From: Oscillospiraceae bacterium
Lineage (GTDB): Bacteria; Bacillota; Clostridia; Oscillospirales; Ruminococcaceae
Direction: 5' to 3'
DNA: 64,000 nt
NCBI GenBank assembly: GCA_902363145.1
Contig: CABIZB010000001.1
Coordinates: 620,001-684,000 of the forward strand
Under the pieces are notes generated by a model. That model saw nothing but the letters and a program-made list of their open reading frames with translations. It made no database searches and was not told the origin of the DNA. A program made the position numbers and the translations under genes. This document shows, piece by piece, positions 8,076 to 18,300 of this stretch (position 1 is its first letter; each line of letters opens with the position of its first letter).

Positions 8076-9191
8076 TTAATACGGCAGCTCAGCTGCGCCG
8101 TACATAAATGCAAGAGTTTTTGATATCTCCACAGGGTCACTTATGGGAACAGGCTGCCAGTAGTTATGGTCGCCGCCATATACGTAAAATGGCGTGAACT
8201 CTTCGTCCTGGGATATGTAGTTGCCGTTTTCATCAAATGTGAAAGTCTCAGTAAGAATAACCGTCCTGTTCTCGGGAAGACGGTTTCCGCCGTAGCAGAA
8301 GTTGCCAAGAGAATAGATGATGTCCACTCCGTTGTACTCTTCCATCGGACGAAGTACATGAGGGTGAGAGCCGACTATAAGGTCAACGCCCATATCGGCA
8401 TACTTATGGCAAAGCTCAACGAGCCAGTCGTCAGGAACGTGCTCTTTTTCTGTGCCGCCGTGGAAATACATTATCTGAATGTCGCTGTTTTCCTTGACTT
8501 CCTCTATTACAGGAGTTATAAGCTGGTCATAATATGGACTGAACAACCCTGTGCAGATTATTCCGAACTTAACGCCGTCCTTTTCAACATACACGGGATT
8601 TTGCAGATCGCCCCATATGATGCCTGCTGCGTCCAGCGCTTCCTGAGTATCCTTATAGCCCTCTGCACCGTAATCTGTGGTGTGATTGTTGGCGATGGTC
8701 ACAATGTCTATCTGACCTGCTTTCAGAATATCGGTGTATGATGTGGGCGACCTGAACCAGAATGCGGTTCCGCTCTTTTTTGACTTGCTCAGGTTTCTGT
8801 CCGACAAAACAAATTCATTGTTTGCAATGACAAAATCACTGTTGCTGTAGTATGGGACAGCCTTCTCAAAGAAATATGACGGGTCGCATTTCTCGGCATA
8901 TTTTGCAAATGTATCAGTGCGGGTATCGCCTGCATTGGTGGACAGCAGGCAGTCGCCCAAGAATGTGAATGAGATAGATGAGCTTTCTGTCAGGGAAAGC
9001 TCCTTGTCTGATGAGGGAGTAACCTCAGTTGCAGCGGTCTCCTCAACGGGGTATTCTTCTGCCGAGATGGTAGCTCCGTTTGTGCCGGATTCTTCTGTTC
9101 CGTTGTTATAAAGACGGGAACATCCGAAAATCAGCACGGCTGAAACGGCAGATAAGCCCAGCACAGTTCTGATTATTTTCAAATGACGCAT
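8076..9191 (-). CDS. CapA-like (PGA_cap) metallophosphatase-fold lipoprotein
   Basis: A lipoprotein: a short basic start, a hydrophobic core and the lipobox LIFGC, then a Thr/Glu-rich linker. The PGA_cap domain shows its metal-site motifs: SFTFLGDCLLS, NNEFVLSD (usually NLE), IVTIANNHTTDYG and DLIVGSHPHVLRPME. Proteins of this domain share the calcineurin-type fold; CapA/PgsA members act in poly-gamma-glutamate export, but single-gene lipoprotein versions like this one have no assigned substrate. GGAG abuts the ATG at 9191 with no spacer, while a TTG at 9182 lies 9 bases from it, so the true start may be TTG 9182. Confidence 0.82.
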   Translation of the reverse strand: MRHLKIIRTVLGLSAVSAVLIFGCSRLYNNGTEESGTNGATISAEEYPVEETAATEVTPSSDKELSLTESSSISFTFLGDCLLSTNAGDTRTDTFAKYAEKCDPSYFFEKAVPYYSNSDFVIANNEFVLSDRNLSKSKKSGTAFWFRSPTSYTDILKAGQIDIVTIANNHTTDYGAEGYKDTQEALDAAGIIWGDLQNPVYVEKDGVKFGIICTGLFSPYYDQLITPVIEEVKENSDIQIMYFHGGTEKEHVPDDWLVELCHKYADMGVDLIVGSHPHVLRPMEEYNGVDIIYSLGNFCYGGNRLPENRTVILTETFTFDENGNYISQDEEFTPFYVYGGDHNYWQPVPISDPVEISKTLAFMYGAAELPY

Positions 9192-9357
9192 CTCCGATCA
9201 TTTTGTTCTTTTTATGTGGCTCTTTCTTTTTTATGCCATGTTAAGGAAAATGTATATACATACTCTTCCTATTTATATTATAATAGTCTGATAGTTAAAA
9301 ATCAAGTTAAAAAATGGTTACATTTCGGCGAAATCGCCTGTTTGCTGTTAAATTTCC

Positions 9358-9385
9358 TTGACAAATCTCACCGCTGTGGTATAAT
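9358..9385 (+). promoter_or_regulatory. Sigma-A promoter of the HD-domain gene
   Basis: TTGACA, 16 bases, TATAAT. The rest of 9192-9432 is AT-rich spacer between divergent genes with nothing else recognisable. Confidence 0.8.
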
Positions 9386-9432
9386 ATTTGAGTAATGACG
9401 TTATGAATGTATGATGCAGTCGGAGGAGAAAT

Positions 9433-10101
9433 ATGTCAAGCAATGTTACTTATAAGTATATCAGACAAAATCCCGATATACACACATATATAAAGAATGC
9501 CGATGCGGCGGTCAAGGCTCAGGGCTATACCGAACATTCCTTTGCTCACGTTGAAAAGGTTGCGGATACGGTAAAAATGATCCTTGAGGGTCTTGGCTAT
9601 GATGAACGCAAGGTGGAGCTTGGAATGATAGCCGCATATCTTCACGATATCGGCAATGTTATAAATCGCATTGACCACGCTCAGAGCGGAGCTGTCATGG
9701 CTTTCCGTCTGCTGGATAATCTTAATATGCCTGCCGAGGAAATATGCGATATCATATCCGCTATCGGCAATCATGACGAGGGCACTGCTCAGCCTTTGAA
9801 TGCGATCACGGCGGCTCTTATAATTGCTGACAAGACAGATGTTCGCCGCAGCAGGGTGCGCAATATCGAATGTCTGGCGCAGGATATCCACGACAGGGTG
9901 AATTTTGCGGTAGAAAAGTCCGAGATTTATTTTAATGAAGATAAAACCGAGCTTATACTTGACCTTACCATTGACAAGCGTATTTCTTCGGTAATGGAGT
10001 ACTTTGAAATTTTTATGCAGAGAATGATACTTTGCAAAAAATCCGCCGAATTTCTGGAAGTTGAGTTCCATATCAGGGCAAACGGCTCGGATCTGGTGTG
10101 A
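9433..10101 (+). CDS. HD-domain phosphohydrolase
   Basis: A 222-residue cytosolic protein with a metal-dependent HD domain: HSFAHVEKVAD (first His), AAYLHDIGNVI (the HD pair) and IDHAQSGAVMA (distal His). The later IADKTDVRRSRVRN segment fits the fifth metal-ligand Asp region. Substrate cannot be read from sequence; nucleotides or phosphorylated small molecules are typical. AGGAG precedes the ATG and the next gene begins 34 bases downstream, implying cotranscription. Confidence 0.85.
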   Translation: MSSNVTYKYIRQNPDIHTYIKNADAAVKAQGYTEHSFAHVEKVADTVKMILEGLGYDERKVELGMIAAYLHDIGNVINRIDHAQSGAVMAFRLLDNLNMPAEEICDIISAIGNHDEGTAQPLNAITAALIIADKTDVRRSRVRNIECLAQDIHDRVNFAVEKSEIYFNEDKTELILDLTIDKRISSVMEYFEIFMQRMILCKKSAEFLEVEFHIRANGSDLV

Positions 10102-10135
10102 CGCATGGCATTTGCGTGAAGGGAGAACGTATTTT

Positions 10136-11122
10136 ATGCAGGTTATACCTTTTGCAGGGTTAAGTTTATATCAGATGTTCCTGATGTTCTGCTTCTGGAG
10201 CTTTATAGGCTGGTGCATCGAAGTAATCGACATGACCTATGAAACAGGGGAGTATCAGAACAGAGGATTCCTGAATATGCCCATATGCCCCATTGAGGGA
10301 CTGGGCGTTGTTATGGTCACGGTATTTTTCAGACCCATAGCCAACACGATAGTTCCGCTTTTTGTGGCCTCGACCATTCTTTGCACCGCTTTTGAGCTGT
10401 TTGTGGGCTGGGGAATGGAAAAGTTGTTCCACGCCAGATGGTGGGACTATTCTAATATGAAATTCAACTACAAGGGTTATATATGCCTGAGAAATTCCAT
10501 GCTTTTCGGCGCAGGCTGCGTTGTGGTCATAAGATACGTTCAGCCGCTGGTCCTCAAAGCAATAAATGCAATGCCTGTGAAGCTTGGAATGAGCATTGTC
10601 ATAATAATGTCAGTGCTTATCCTGCTCGATACTGTAGCGTCTCTGATGGCTGTGAGAAAGCTCCAGAATAAAATAAAACGACTTGATGAGCTTTCAAAGC
10701 TGATGCTTTCGGTTTCCGTCAAAACAGGCAAGAAGCTTGCTTCCGGCACTCTGAAAGTAAAGAGCAATGTGGATAAGATAATCGACGCTAAGGACAATGT
10801 TGTTGAGAAAATGACAGATGTGAAAGATAACGTTGTGGAAAAGGTCGCTGATGTGAAGGACAATGTTGTTGAAAAGATGCAGGATATGAATGAGTACAAT
10901 CTTGAAAAGCTTAGAAGTGAGTATGAGCGCCTCATATCCGAAAAGGACACCGCAACAGAACGTCTGCTGAGGGCGTTCCCCAAATTTCATTCTCACAATT
11001 ACTCCGAATCTCTCCAGCTGCTCAGAGATAAGATGCTTTACAAGGGACACAGGCACAGCAGTGATGAAACTGAAAATCAGCCTGAAATGATAGAGGAATC
11101 CAAGGAAGAAAGCAAGGTCTGA
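10136..11122 (+). CDS. DUF1113-type membrane protein ('putative ABC transporter permease') with repeat tail
   Basis: Start at ATG 10136 with GGGAG upstream. Residues 1-200 hold about five or six membrane helices with the family's hallmark segments (FWSFIGWCIEVI, NRGFLNMPICPIEGLGVV, ARWWDYSN). The C-terminal ~130 residues are charged and helical and include three 11-residue repeats of the form DxKDNVVEKxx (DNA 10784-10882), an amphipathic or coiled-coil pattern. Despite the database name there is no ABC partner here and transport has not been shown for the family. It follows the HD-hydrolase gene in one operon. Confidence 0.78.
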   Translation: MQVIPFAGLSLYQMFLMFCFWSFIGWCIEVIDMTYETGEYQNRGFLNMPICPIEGLGVVMVTVFFRPIANTIVPLFVASTILCTAFELFVGWGMEKLFHARWWDYSNMKFNYKGYICLRNSMLFGAGCVVVIRYVQPLVLKAINAMPVKLGMSIVIIMSVLILLDTVASLMAVRKLQNKIKRLDELSKLMLSVSVKTGKKLASGTLKVKSNVDKIIDAKDNVVEKMTDVKDNVVEKVADVKDNVVEKMQDMNEYNLEKLRSEYERLISEKDTATERLLRAFPKFHSHNYSESLQLLRDKMLYKGHRHSSDETENQPEMIEESKEESKV

Positions 11123-11187
11123 CAGCATTTTTCGTTGAAAACCACTAAATATCTGTGATGTTCATCAAAAATTCATTGCTTTTTGTG

Positions 11188-11216
11188 TTGACTTTGCTTA
11201 ATAAGTGTGGTATAAT
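11188..11216 (+). promoter_or_regulatory. Promoter of the pyrimidine operon
   Basis: TTGACT, 17 bases, TATAAT; transcription would begin near 11223, giving a leader of about 170 bases before pyrR. The stretch 11123-11391 holds only this promoter and the attenuator. Confidence 0.88.
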
Positions 11217-11232
11217 GTTCAATAGTAAGCAA

Positions 11233-11263
11233 CCTTTAAGTTGATCCCGTGAGATCGACAAGG
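11233..11263 (+). promoter_or_regulatory. PyrR-binding RNA element
   Basis: The leader contains the anti-antiterminator bound by PyrR when uridine nucleotides are plentiful: CCTTTAA, a GTTGATC/GATCGAC stem around CCCGTGA, then AAGG. This matches the B. subtilis pyr binding loops in order and spacing. Confidence 0.85.
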
Positions 11264-11337
11264 CAGCTTGAATGTGAATATTTGCGTCTGCGCTGTGAAG
11301 TGTATAGCTTGTGGTGCGCCGTTTTATATGAATTTTC

Positions 11338-11373
11338 AAAACTGTCTGTCGTACTGCGGCGGGCAGTTTTTTT
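11338..11373 (+). terminator. Attenuator terminator of the pyr leader
   Basis: AAAACTGTCTGTC pairs with GGCGGGCAGTTTT (wobbles only) and ends in seven Ts immediately before pyrR. Together with the PyrR element it forms the standard transcription attenuation switch. Confidence 0.88.
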
Positions 11374-11391
11374 ATGGAAAGGCGTGAGGGT

Positions 11392-11940
11392 ATGATTCAG
11401 AAAGCAGTTATTCTTGACGAAAAATCCATGAATCGTGCTGTTGCACGTATTTCCTGCGAGATCATCGAGCGCAATAAGGGCGCTGAGGATCTTTGCTTTA
11501 TTGGAATAATGTCACGGGGCGTGTTTATCGCTCAGCGCATTGCAGAAAGGCTTCATGAAACAGAGGGCTTGGATATCCCCATCGGTACTATTGATATCAC
11601 CGCTTACCGTGATGATATCAGGGCTGACGAGGATAAGTCCTCTGTTTCTTTTGATGTAAGGGACAAAAAGGTCGTTCTCGTGGATGATGTTATCTTTACG
11701 GGAAGAAGCTGCCGTGCGGCTATTGATGCCGTTATGAGCAGGGGACGGCCTAAGTGCATTCAGCTTGCTGTGCTTGTTGACAGAGGCCACAGGGAGCTTC
11801 CCATACGTCCCGACTATGTAGGAAAAAATGTCCCCACTTCAAGGGACGAGACCGTCAGGGTCATGGTCAAAGAGGCTGACGGCTGCGACAAGGTTATAAT
11901 CCTTGAGCAGGAAAGCACTATGAAAGGAATCGGCGAATGA
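11392..11940 (+). CDS. pyrR: PyrR: pyr operon regulator and uracil phosphoribosyltransferase
   Basis: Binds the pyr leader RNA to promote termination and often has uracil phosphoribosyltransferase activity. The PRPP loop is clear ([20 protein letters not shown]) and the family segment [20 protein letters not shown] is present. The ATG at 11374 lies on the terminator T run and lacks a ribosome site; GAAAGG sits 9 bases before ATG 11392 ([11 protein letters not shown]), which is therefore preferred and gives 182 residues. Its stop overlaps the next start as ATGA, so translation is coupled to pyrC-pyrF. Confidence 0.95.
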   Translation: MIQKAVILDEKSMNRAVARISCEIIERNKGAEDLCFIGIMSRGVFIAQRIAERLHETEGLDIPIGTIDITAYRDDIRADEDKSSVSFDVRDKKVVLVDDVIFTGRSCRAAIDAVMSRGRPKCIQLAVLVDRGHRELPIRPDYVGKNVPTSRDETVRVMVKEADGCDKVIILEQESTMKGIGE

Positions 11941-14159
11941 AAACACTGTATAAAAACGTTACGGTTTACAGCGAAAATGACAGCTATAAGGCGGATATCC
12001 TTGTTGACGGAACAGATATTGCAGATGTAGGTGCAGATCTTAACTGTGATGCAGACCTTATTTACGACTGCACAGGTCTTGCAGCGCTTCCCGCCCTGTG
12101 TGATATCCATGTTCATTTCAGGGATCCCGGACAGACTTATAAGGAAGATGTTATCACAGGCTGTGCTGCTGCGGCGGCAGGCGGATTTACGGCAGTGTGC
12201 TGTATGCCCAACACAAAGCCTGTGTGCGACAGCGTTGAGACTGCCCGTTACATTATGGATAAGGCAGCGCCTACAGGCGTTAAGGTATATCCTGTGTGTG
12301 CCGTAACAAAGGGCATGAATGGCGAAGAGCTTGCCGACCAGGACGAGTATGCGAAGGCAGGCATAAAGATGATATCCGATGACGGCAGACCTGTGGAGAA
12401 CGCCGAATTTATGAGAAAAGCTCTTGAAAAGAGCAAGGAAAGCGGACTGCTTGTTGCTTCCCACTGCGAAGATCTGGCGATAATAAACGGCGGCATAATG
12501 CACAAGGGCGAGATATCCGAAAAGCTTGGCGTAAAGGGCATGGACAGGGCTTCCGAGGACAGTATTACCGCAAGAGAGATCGCTCTTGCCGATTCCTGCG
12601 GAGCAAGAATACACATCTGTCACGTTTCCACCAAGGGCAGCATAGGCATTATCCGTGATGCTAAGAAGCGTGGAATAAAGGTCACCTGCGAGACCGCTCC
12701 CCATTATATGATGTTTACACATGAAAAGCTTCTTGCAAGGGACGCTGATTACAGAATGAATCCCCCTCTCCGTGAGGAAGAGGACAGAAGAGCTGTGCTG
12801 GAGGGCGTTCTTGACGGAACCGTTGACTGCATCGTCACCGACCATGCGCCTCACTCTCCCGAGGAAAAGGCTGATTTTGAAAAGGCTCCCAACGGCATCG
12901 TAGGTCTTGAAACTTCCTTTGCGGCAACTCTTACCGCACTTTATCATACAGGCAAGGTGCCTATGACAAAGATAGTAACGCTTATGTCCGCAGAGCCGAG
13001 AAGGCTCATCGGCGTTAAGGAAGCTGTCATCGAAAAGGGCGCTCCCGCTGAATTTATAATCGCAGACCTTGACAAGGAGTGGACTATCGATCCCGACAAG
13101 TTCAAATCAAAGTCACGCAATACAGTTTTCAAAGGCGAAAAGCTCAGAGGAAAGGTGCTTATCACCGTGTCTCAGGGCAAGGTCATATATGAATATCCGT
13201 CCGCAGTTAAAAGGAGTGATAGAATGTCATTTGACAGACTGATCGAAAAGATCATTGAAACACAGAACCCTACCGTTGTAGGTCTTGACCCCAAGCTGGA
13301 ATACATTCCCGAATATATCAAGGAAAAGTGCGCTGCAAAGCACGGTGCAGGTCTCAAGGCAGCAGCTGCCGCTCTTTATAAGTTCAACAAGGGCATTATT
13401 GATGCAGTGTGCGATATCGTTCCTGCTGTAAAGCCCCAGGCAGCTTATTATGAGATGTACGGCTACTATGGAGTAAAAGCTCTGTACAAGACTATCAAGT
13501 ATGCTCAGTCCAAGGGTATGTACGTTATCGTGGACGGCAAGAGAAACGATATCGGCGCTACTATGGACGCTTATTCCGCTGCATATCTGGGTTCTACTGA
13601 GGTTTACGGCGAAAGAATCGCTCCTTTCGGTGCTGACGCTCTCACTGTAAACGGATATCTCGGCACAGACGGAATCGAGCCTGCTCTCAAAACAGGCGGA
13701 AGCATTTTCGTTCTCGTAAAGACCTCCAACAAGTCCTCCGGCGAGCTTCAGGACAGACGTCTCTGCGATGGCAAGACCATTTACGAGACAATGGGCGATA
13801 TGTGCGAGAAGTGGGGAGAAAAGTACATGGGCAGCTACGGCTACTCCGCAGTAGGTGCGGTTGTGGGTGCGACATATCCCGCAATGCTGGCTGAAATGCG
13901 TGAAAAGCTCCCTCACACATTCTTCTTAGTTCCAGGCTACGGCGCTCAGGGCGGCGGAGCAGAGGGCGTTGCAAAGGGCTTTGATGAAAACGGCCTTGGC
14001 GCAATAGTAAACTCTTCCCGTGCAATAATGTGCGCATACAAGAAGGAAGGCTGCGATGAACACGATTATGCAGGTGCTGCAAGACGTGAGGCTTTGAGAA
14101 TGAAGGAGGATATCACCTCTCACATTCCTGCAATCAAGGCTCCTTCCCAGGACAAGTGA
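11937..14159 (+). CDS. pyrC-pyrF: Dihydroorotase fused in frame to orotidine-5'-phosphate decarboxylase
   Basis: A single 740-codon frame. Residues 1-428 are a complete class I dihydroorotase (metal motif [24 protein letters not shown], typical C-terminal GKVIYE). Residues 430-740 are a complete type-2 OMP decarboxylase ([12 protein letters not shown], catalytic [17 protein letters not shown]). They catalyse steps 3 and 6 of UMP synthesis. There is no stop between them, yet AGGAG lies 7 bases before an in-frame ATG at 13224, exactly where a free pyrF would start. The product could be a fusion, a separate PyrF, or both. Next in the operon is carA. Confidence 0.93.
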   Translation: MKTLYKNVTVYSENDSYKADILVDGTDIADVGADLNCDADLIYDCTGLAALPALCDIHVHFRDPGQTYKEDVITGCAAAAAGGFTAVCCMPNTKPVCDSVETARYIMDKAAPTGVKVYPVCAVTKGMNGEELADQDEYAKAGIKMISDDGRPVENAEFMRKALEKSKESGLLVASHCEDLAIINGGIMHKGEISEKLGVKGMDRASEDSITAREIALADSCGARIHICHVSTKGSIGIIRDAKKRGIKVTCETAPHYMMFTHEKLLARDADYRMNPPLREEEDRRAVLEGVLDGTVDCIVTDHAPHSPEEKADFEKAPNGIVGLETSFAATLTALYHTGKVPMTKIVTLMSAEPRRLIGVKEAVIEKGAPAEFIIADLDKEWTIDPDKFKSKSRNTVFKGEKLRGKVLITVSQGKVIYEYPSAVKRSDRMSFDRLIEKIIETQNPTVVGLDPKLEYIPEYIKEKCAAKHGAGLKAAAAALYKFNKGIIDAVCDIVPAVKPQAAYYEMYGYYGVKALYKTIKYAQSKGMYVIVDGKRNDIGATMDAYSAAYLGSTEVYGERIAPFGADALTVNGYLGTDGIEPALKTGGSIFVLVKTSNKSSGELQDRRLCDGKTIYETMGDMCEKWGEKYMGSYGYSAVGAVVGATYPAMLAEMREKLPHTFFLVPGYGAQGGGAEGVAKGFDENGLGAIVNSSRAIMCAYKKEGCDEHDYAGAARREALRMKEDITSHIPAIKAPSQDK

Positions 14160-14176
14160 TATAACCCGTCAACTGT

Positions 14177-14199
14177 CGGGCAGTCTGACTTACTGCCCG
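14177..14199 (+). other. Intercistronic hairpin before carA
   Basis: A perfect 8-bp stem (CGGGCAGT/ACTGCCCG) with a 7-base loop and no T run, so probably not a terminator; it may stabilise an mRNA end or tune carA expression (inference). Confidence 0.5.
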
Positions 14200-14237
14200 G
14201 CGAAGCGGTAAACTATAAAATTTTAGGAGGATAACAA

Positions 14238-15350
14238 ATGTCTTTATTCAATATGGGAGACAAGGCTTATGTTATGCTTGCAAACGGACGTATTTTCGAG
14301 GGATATTCCTTTGGTGCCAAGGGAACTTCTGTCGGAGAGATCGTATTTGCAACGGGTATGACCGGATATGAAGAAACCTTATCCGATCCCAGCTACTTCG
14401 GCCAGATCGTTACACAGACATTTCCCCTTATCGGAAACTACGGCGTTAACGACCATGACTATGAGTCCAAAGGCTCATGCGTCAGCGGATATATCGTAAG
14501 AGAGTGGTGCAACTCACCCTCCAATTTCAGATGTGAGGGCAATGTCGATGAATTCCTCAAGAAGCACAATATCATCGGTATCCACTCCATCGACACCAGA
14601 TGCCTTACAAGAATTATCCGTGAAAGCGGTGTTATGAACGGCGTTATCACCACCGAAAACGTATATGAGATGAAGGACGAGCTTATGGCTCAGATTCAGG
14701 CTTTCTCCATAAAGAATGCTGTTAAGTCCGTAACCGTTAAGGAAAAGGAAGTCTTTAAGGCTGAGGATCCCAAGTACGATGTTGTCCTTTATGACTTCGG
14801 CTACAAGTTCAATATCAGAAGAGAGCTTGTAAAGCGTGGCTGTAATGTTACAGTCGTTCCCTCATGGACTACCGCTGAGGAGATCGTTGAGATGCACCCC
14901 GATGGAATAATGCTTTCAAACGGCCCCGGCGACCCCACTGAGAATACAGATGTTATTGAGAACCTGAAAAAGCTCAAGGAATGTCAGATACCCATTTTCG
15001 GAATCTGCCTCGGTCATCAGCTCATGGCTCTTGCCAACGGCGCAAAGACCGAAAAGCTCAAGTACGGTCACAGAGGTGCAAACCAGCCTGTTATTGATAT
15101 CGCACTTGACAGGACATTCGTTACCTCCCAGAACCACGGCTATGCAGTGGTAAGCGACAGCCTTGATCCCGCTGTTGGCGAGGTTTCCCACAAGAATGCG
15201 AACGATCAGACCTGCGAGGGTGTAAGATACAAGAACTTCCCATGCTTTACCGTGCAGTTCCACCCCGAAGCCTGCGGAGGTCCTCAGGATACCGCATATC
15301 TGTTCGACGAATTTATTGATATGATCAAATCCTCAAAGGAGGCTAAGTAA
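14238..15350 (+). CDS. carA: Carbamoyl-phosphate synthase small (glutaminase) subunit
   Basis: Releases ammonia from glutamine and channels it to CarB. The N-terminal CPSase small-chain domain (ANGRIFEGYSFG, GMTGYEETLSDPSY) is followed by a class I amidotransferase with nucleophile Cys in FGICLGHQLMALA and the catalytic His-Glu in VQFHPEA. Length of 370 is normal. AGGAGG lies 8 bases upstream. carB starts one base after the stop, as expected for a 1:1 complex. Confidence 0.97.
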   Translation: MSLFNMGDKAYVMLANGRIFEGYSFGAKGTSVGEIVFATGMTGYEETLSDPSYFGQIVTQTFPLIGNYGVNDHDYESKGSCVSGYIVREWCNSPSNFRCEGNVDEFLKKHNIIGIHSIDTRCLTRIIRESGVMNGVITTENVYEMKDELMAQIQAFSIKNAVKSVTVKEKEVFKAEDPKYDVVLYDFGYKFNIRRELVKRGCNVTVVPSWTTAEEIVEMHPDGIMLSNGPGDPTENTDVIENLKKLKECQIPIFGICLGHQLMALANGAKTEKLKYGHRGANQPVIDIALDRTFVTSQNHGYAVVSDSLDPAVGEVSHKNANDQTCEGVRYKNFPCFTVQFHPEACGGPQDTAYLFDEFIDMIKSSKEAK

Positions 15351-15351
15351 G

Positions 15352-18300
15352 ATGCCGCTTCGCAGTGATATAAAAAAGGTCCTTGTAATCGGCTCAGGTC
15401 CTATCATCATCGGTCAGGCAGCCGAGTTTGACTACGCAGGCACACAGGCCTGCCGTGCCCTCAAGCAGGAGGGTCTGGAGGTAGTCCTCATCAACTCCAA
15501 CCCTGCTACCATCATGACCGATAAGGCAATGGCAGACAAGGTTTACATCGAACCCCTTACACTTGACGTTGTAAAGAAGATAATCGAAATAGAAAAGCCA
15601 GACAGCATTCTTTCCACTCTCGGCGGTCAGACAGGTCTTACCCTTTCCATGCAGCTTGCTGAGTGCGGATTCCTTGCAGAGCACAATGTAAAGCTCCTGG
15701 GCGCAAATCCCGAAACTATCCACAAGGCAGAGGACAGACAGGCTTTCAAGGACACTATGGAAAAAATAGGCGAGCCTGTTATCCCTTCAAAGGTAGTTGA
15801 GACAGTTGAGGACGCTGTTGACTTTGCAAAGGTCATTCACTATCCCGTTATCGTCCGTCCCGCATTCACACTGGGCGGCACAGGCGGCGGTATCGCAAAT
15901 AACGAGGAAGAGCTTATTGATATCGCAACAAACGGACTGAGACTTTCTCCTATCACCCAGATACTTGTTGAAAAGTGCATAAGCGGCTGGAAGGAGATCG
16001 AATTCGAGGTTATCCGTGACAGCAAGGGCAATGTTATCACAGTCTGCTCCATGGAAAACTTTGACCCCGTTGGCGTTCACACAGGTGACTCCATAGTAAT
16101 CGCTCCTGCGGTAACTCTTTCCGATAAGGAATATCAGATGCTCAGAACTGCGGCTCTGAACATTATTTCCGAGCTTAAGGTAGAGGGCGGCTGCAACTGC
16201 CAGTTTGCACTTCACCCCACATCTTTCAAATATGCGGTGATCGAGGTAAACCCCAGAGTTTCCCGTTCTTCCGCACTGGCTTCCAAGGCAACAGGATATC
16301 CTATTGCAAAGGTTGCAACAAGAATTGCCATTGGCTACACTCTCGACGAGATAATCAATGCAGTAACAGGCAAGACATACGCTTGCTTCGAGCCTGCTCT
16401 TGACTATGTTGTTGTAAAGTTCCCCAAGTGGCCTTTCGATAAATTCGTTTACGCAAAGCGTACTCTCGGCACTCAGATGATGGCAACAGGTGAGGTCATG
16501 GCTATAGGAACCTCTTTCGAGCAGGCTATGATGAAGGCTGTACGTTCTATTGAGCTGGGACTTGATTCCATGAACCTCAAAAAGCTGAAAAAGCTTTCCG
16601 ATGAGGAGATATACAACAAGATAAAGGACGTAGATGATGAACGTTCCTTTGTTGTGTTCGAGGCTATCAAGAGGGGAGTTGCCCTTGAAGAGATACATGA
16701 TATCACAAAGATTGATATGTGGTTCCTCTCCAAGCTTAAAAACCTTGCTGATCTGGAAGCTTATCTTGCAGACGGCGAGCTTACCTGTGAAAAATATGAC
16801 CTTGCCAAGAAGTACGGTTATCTTGACAGCACCATTGAGCGCATGAGCGGTCAGAAGTGCCCCAAGAGAACAAGAGCCGTATTCAAGATGGTTGATACCT
16901 GCGCAGGCGAGTTCAAGGCTGAAACACCTTACTTCTACTCCACATATGACGAGGAGAACGAGGCAAGACAGTTCATTGACCGCACTGATACAGGCAAGAA
17001 GAAGGTCATAGTTTTCGGTTCGGGTCCTATCAGAATAGGTCAGGGTATCGAGTTCGACTACTGCTCCGTTCACTGCGTATGGGCGCTCAAGGAAATGGGC
17101 TACGATGCAATTATCTGCAACAATAACCCTGAGACTGTTTCTACCGACTTTGACACAGGCGACAGACTTTATTTCGATCCTCTTACCAAGGAGGACGTTG
17201 AGTCTATCATTGAGACTGAAAAGCCTTACGGTGTTGTTGTTCAGTTCGGCGGACAGACAGCTATCAAGCTTACAAAGCACCTTTCCGATATGGGCGTAAG
17301 GATACTCGGAACCTCTGCAGACAGCATTGATGCTGCTGAGGACAGAGAGCGTTTTGATGAGCTGCTCAACAAGTGCGGAATACCCCGTCCCGCAGGTCAT
17401 ACCGTTATGAACACCGAGGAAGCTCTTAAGGCTGCTCAGGATCTGGGCTATCCCGTTCTTATGCGTCCTTCCTACGTTCTCGGCGGTCAGAACATGATAA
17501 TCGCTCACTCCGACCAGGATATCATCGAGTACATGGAGATCATCACCAGAACCGCTCTTGAAAATCCTGTGCTTATCGATAAGTACATGATGGGCAAGGA
17601 AGTCGAGGTAGATGCTATCTGCGACGGTACTGACTACCTTATCCCCGGAATCATGGAGCACATTGAGCGTGCAGGTGTTCACTCCGGCGACTCTATCTCC
17701 GTATATCCCGCACTTACTCTTACAAAGAGAATAAGAGAGACTATCGTTGAATATACAAGACGTCTGGCAATGGCTCTTAACGTAATCGGTCTGGTAAATA
17801 TCCAGTATGTTGTTTACAACAACGAGGTTTACGTTATTGAGGTCAACCCCCGTTCTTCCAGAACTGTTCCTTATATTTCAAAGGTAACAGGCGTTCCCAT
17901 GGTGGATATCGCTACAAAGATAATGCTTGGCGAATCCCTTAAGGAGCAGGGATATCAGAGCGGACTTCACAAGGAGGGCGACTTCATTGCAGTCAAGGTC
18001 CCTGTCTTCAGCTTTGAAAAGCTCCATGATGTTGATACTGCCCTTGGCCCTGAGATGAAATCCACAGGTGAGTGCCTTGGTATTGCAAGGACCTTTGAGG
18101 ACGCTCTTTTCAAGGGACTTGTTGCGGCAGGCTACAACATGAAGAAGGACGGCGGCGTGCTTATCACAGTACGTGACACCGACAAGCAGGAGATAATCTA
18201 TGTTGCCGACAAGTTCGAGCAGCTTGGCTTTGATATCTACGCTACCAGCGGAACCGCTTCCACGCTTAACAGGAACATGGTCGCAGCAAACGTTGTAAGA

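Noticed and set aside
10136..11122. Part of an ABC transporter
   Set aside because: The database-style name comes from an old guess for the family; no ATPase or binding protein is nearby and no permease loop is recognisable.
15787..17682. A 631-codon antisense frame opposite carB
   Set aside because: Same codon-bias artefact; carB is intact on the other strand.
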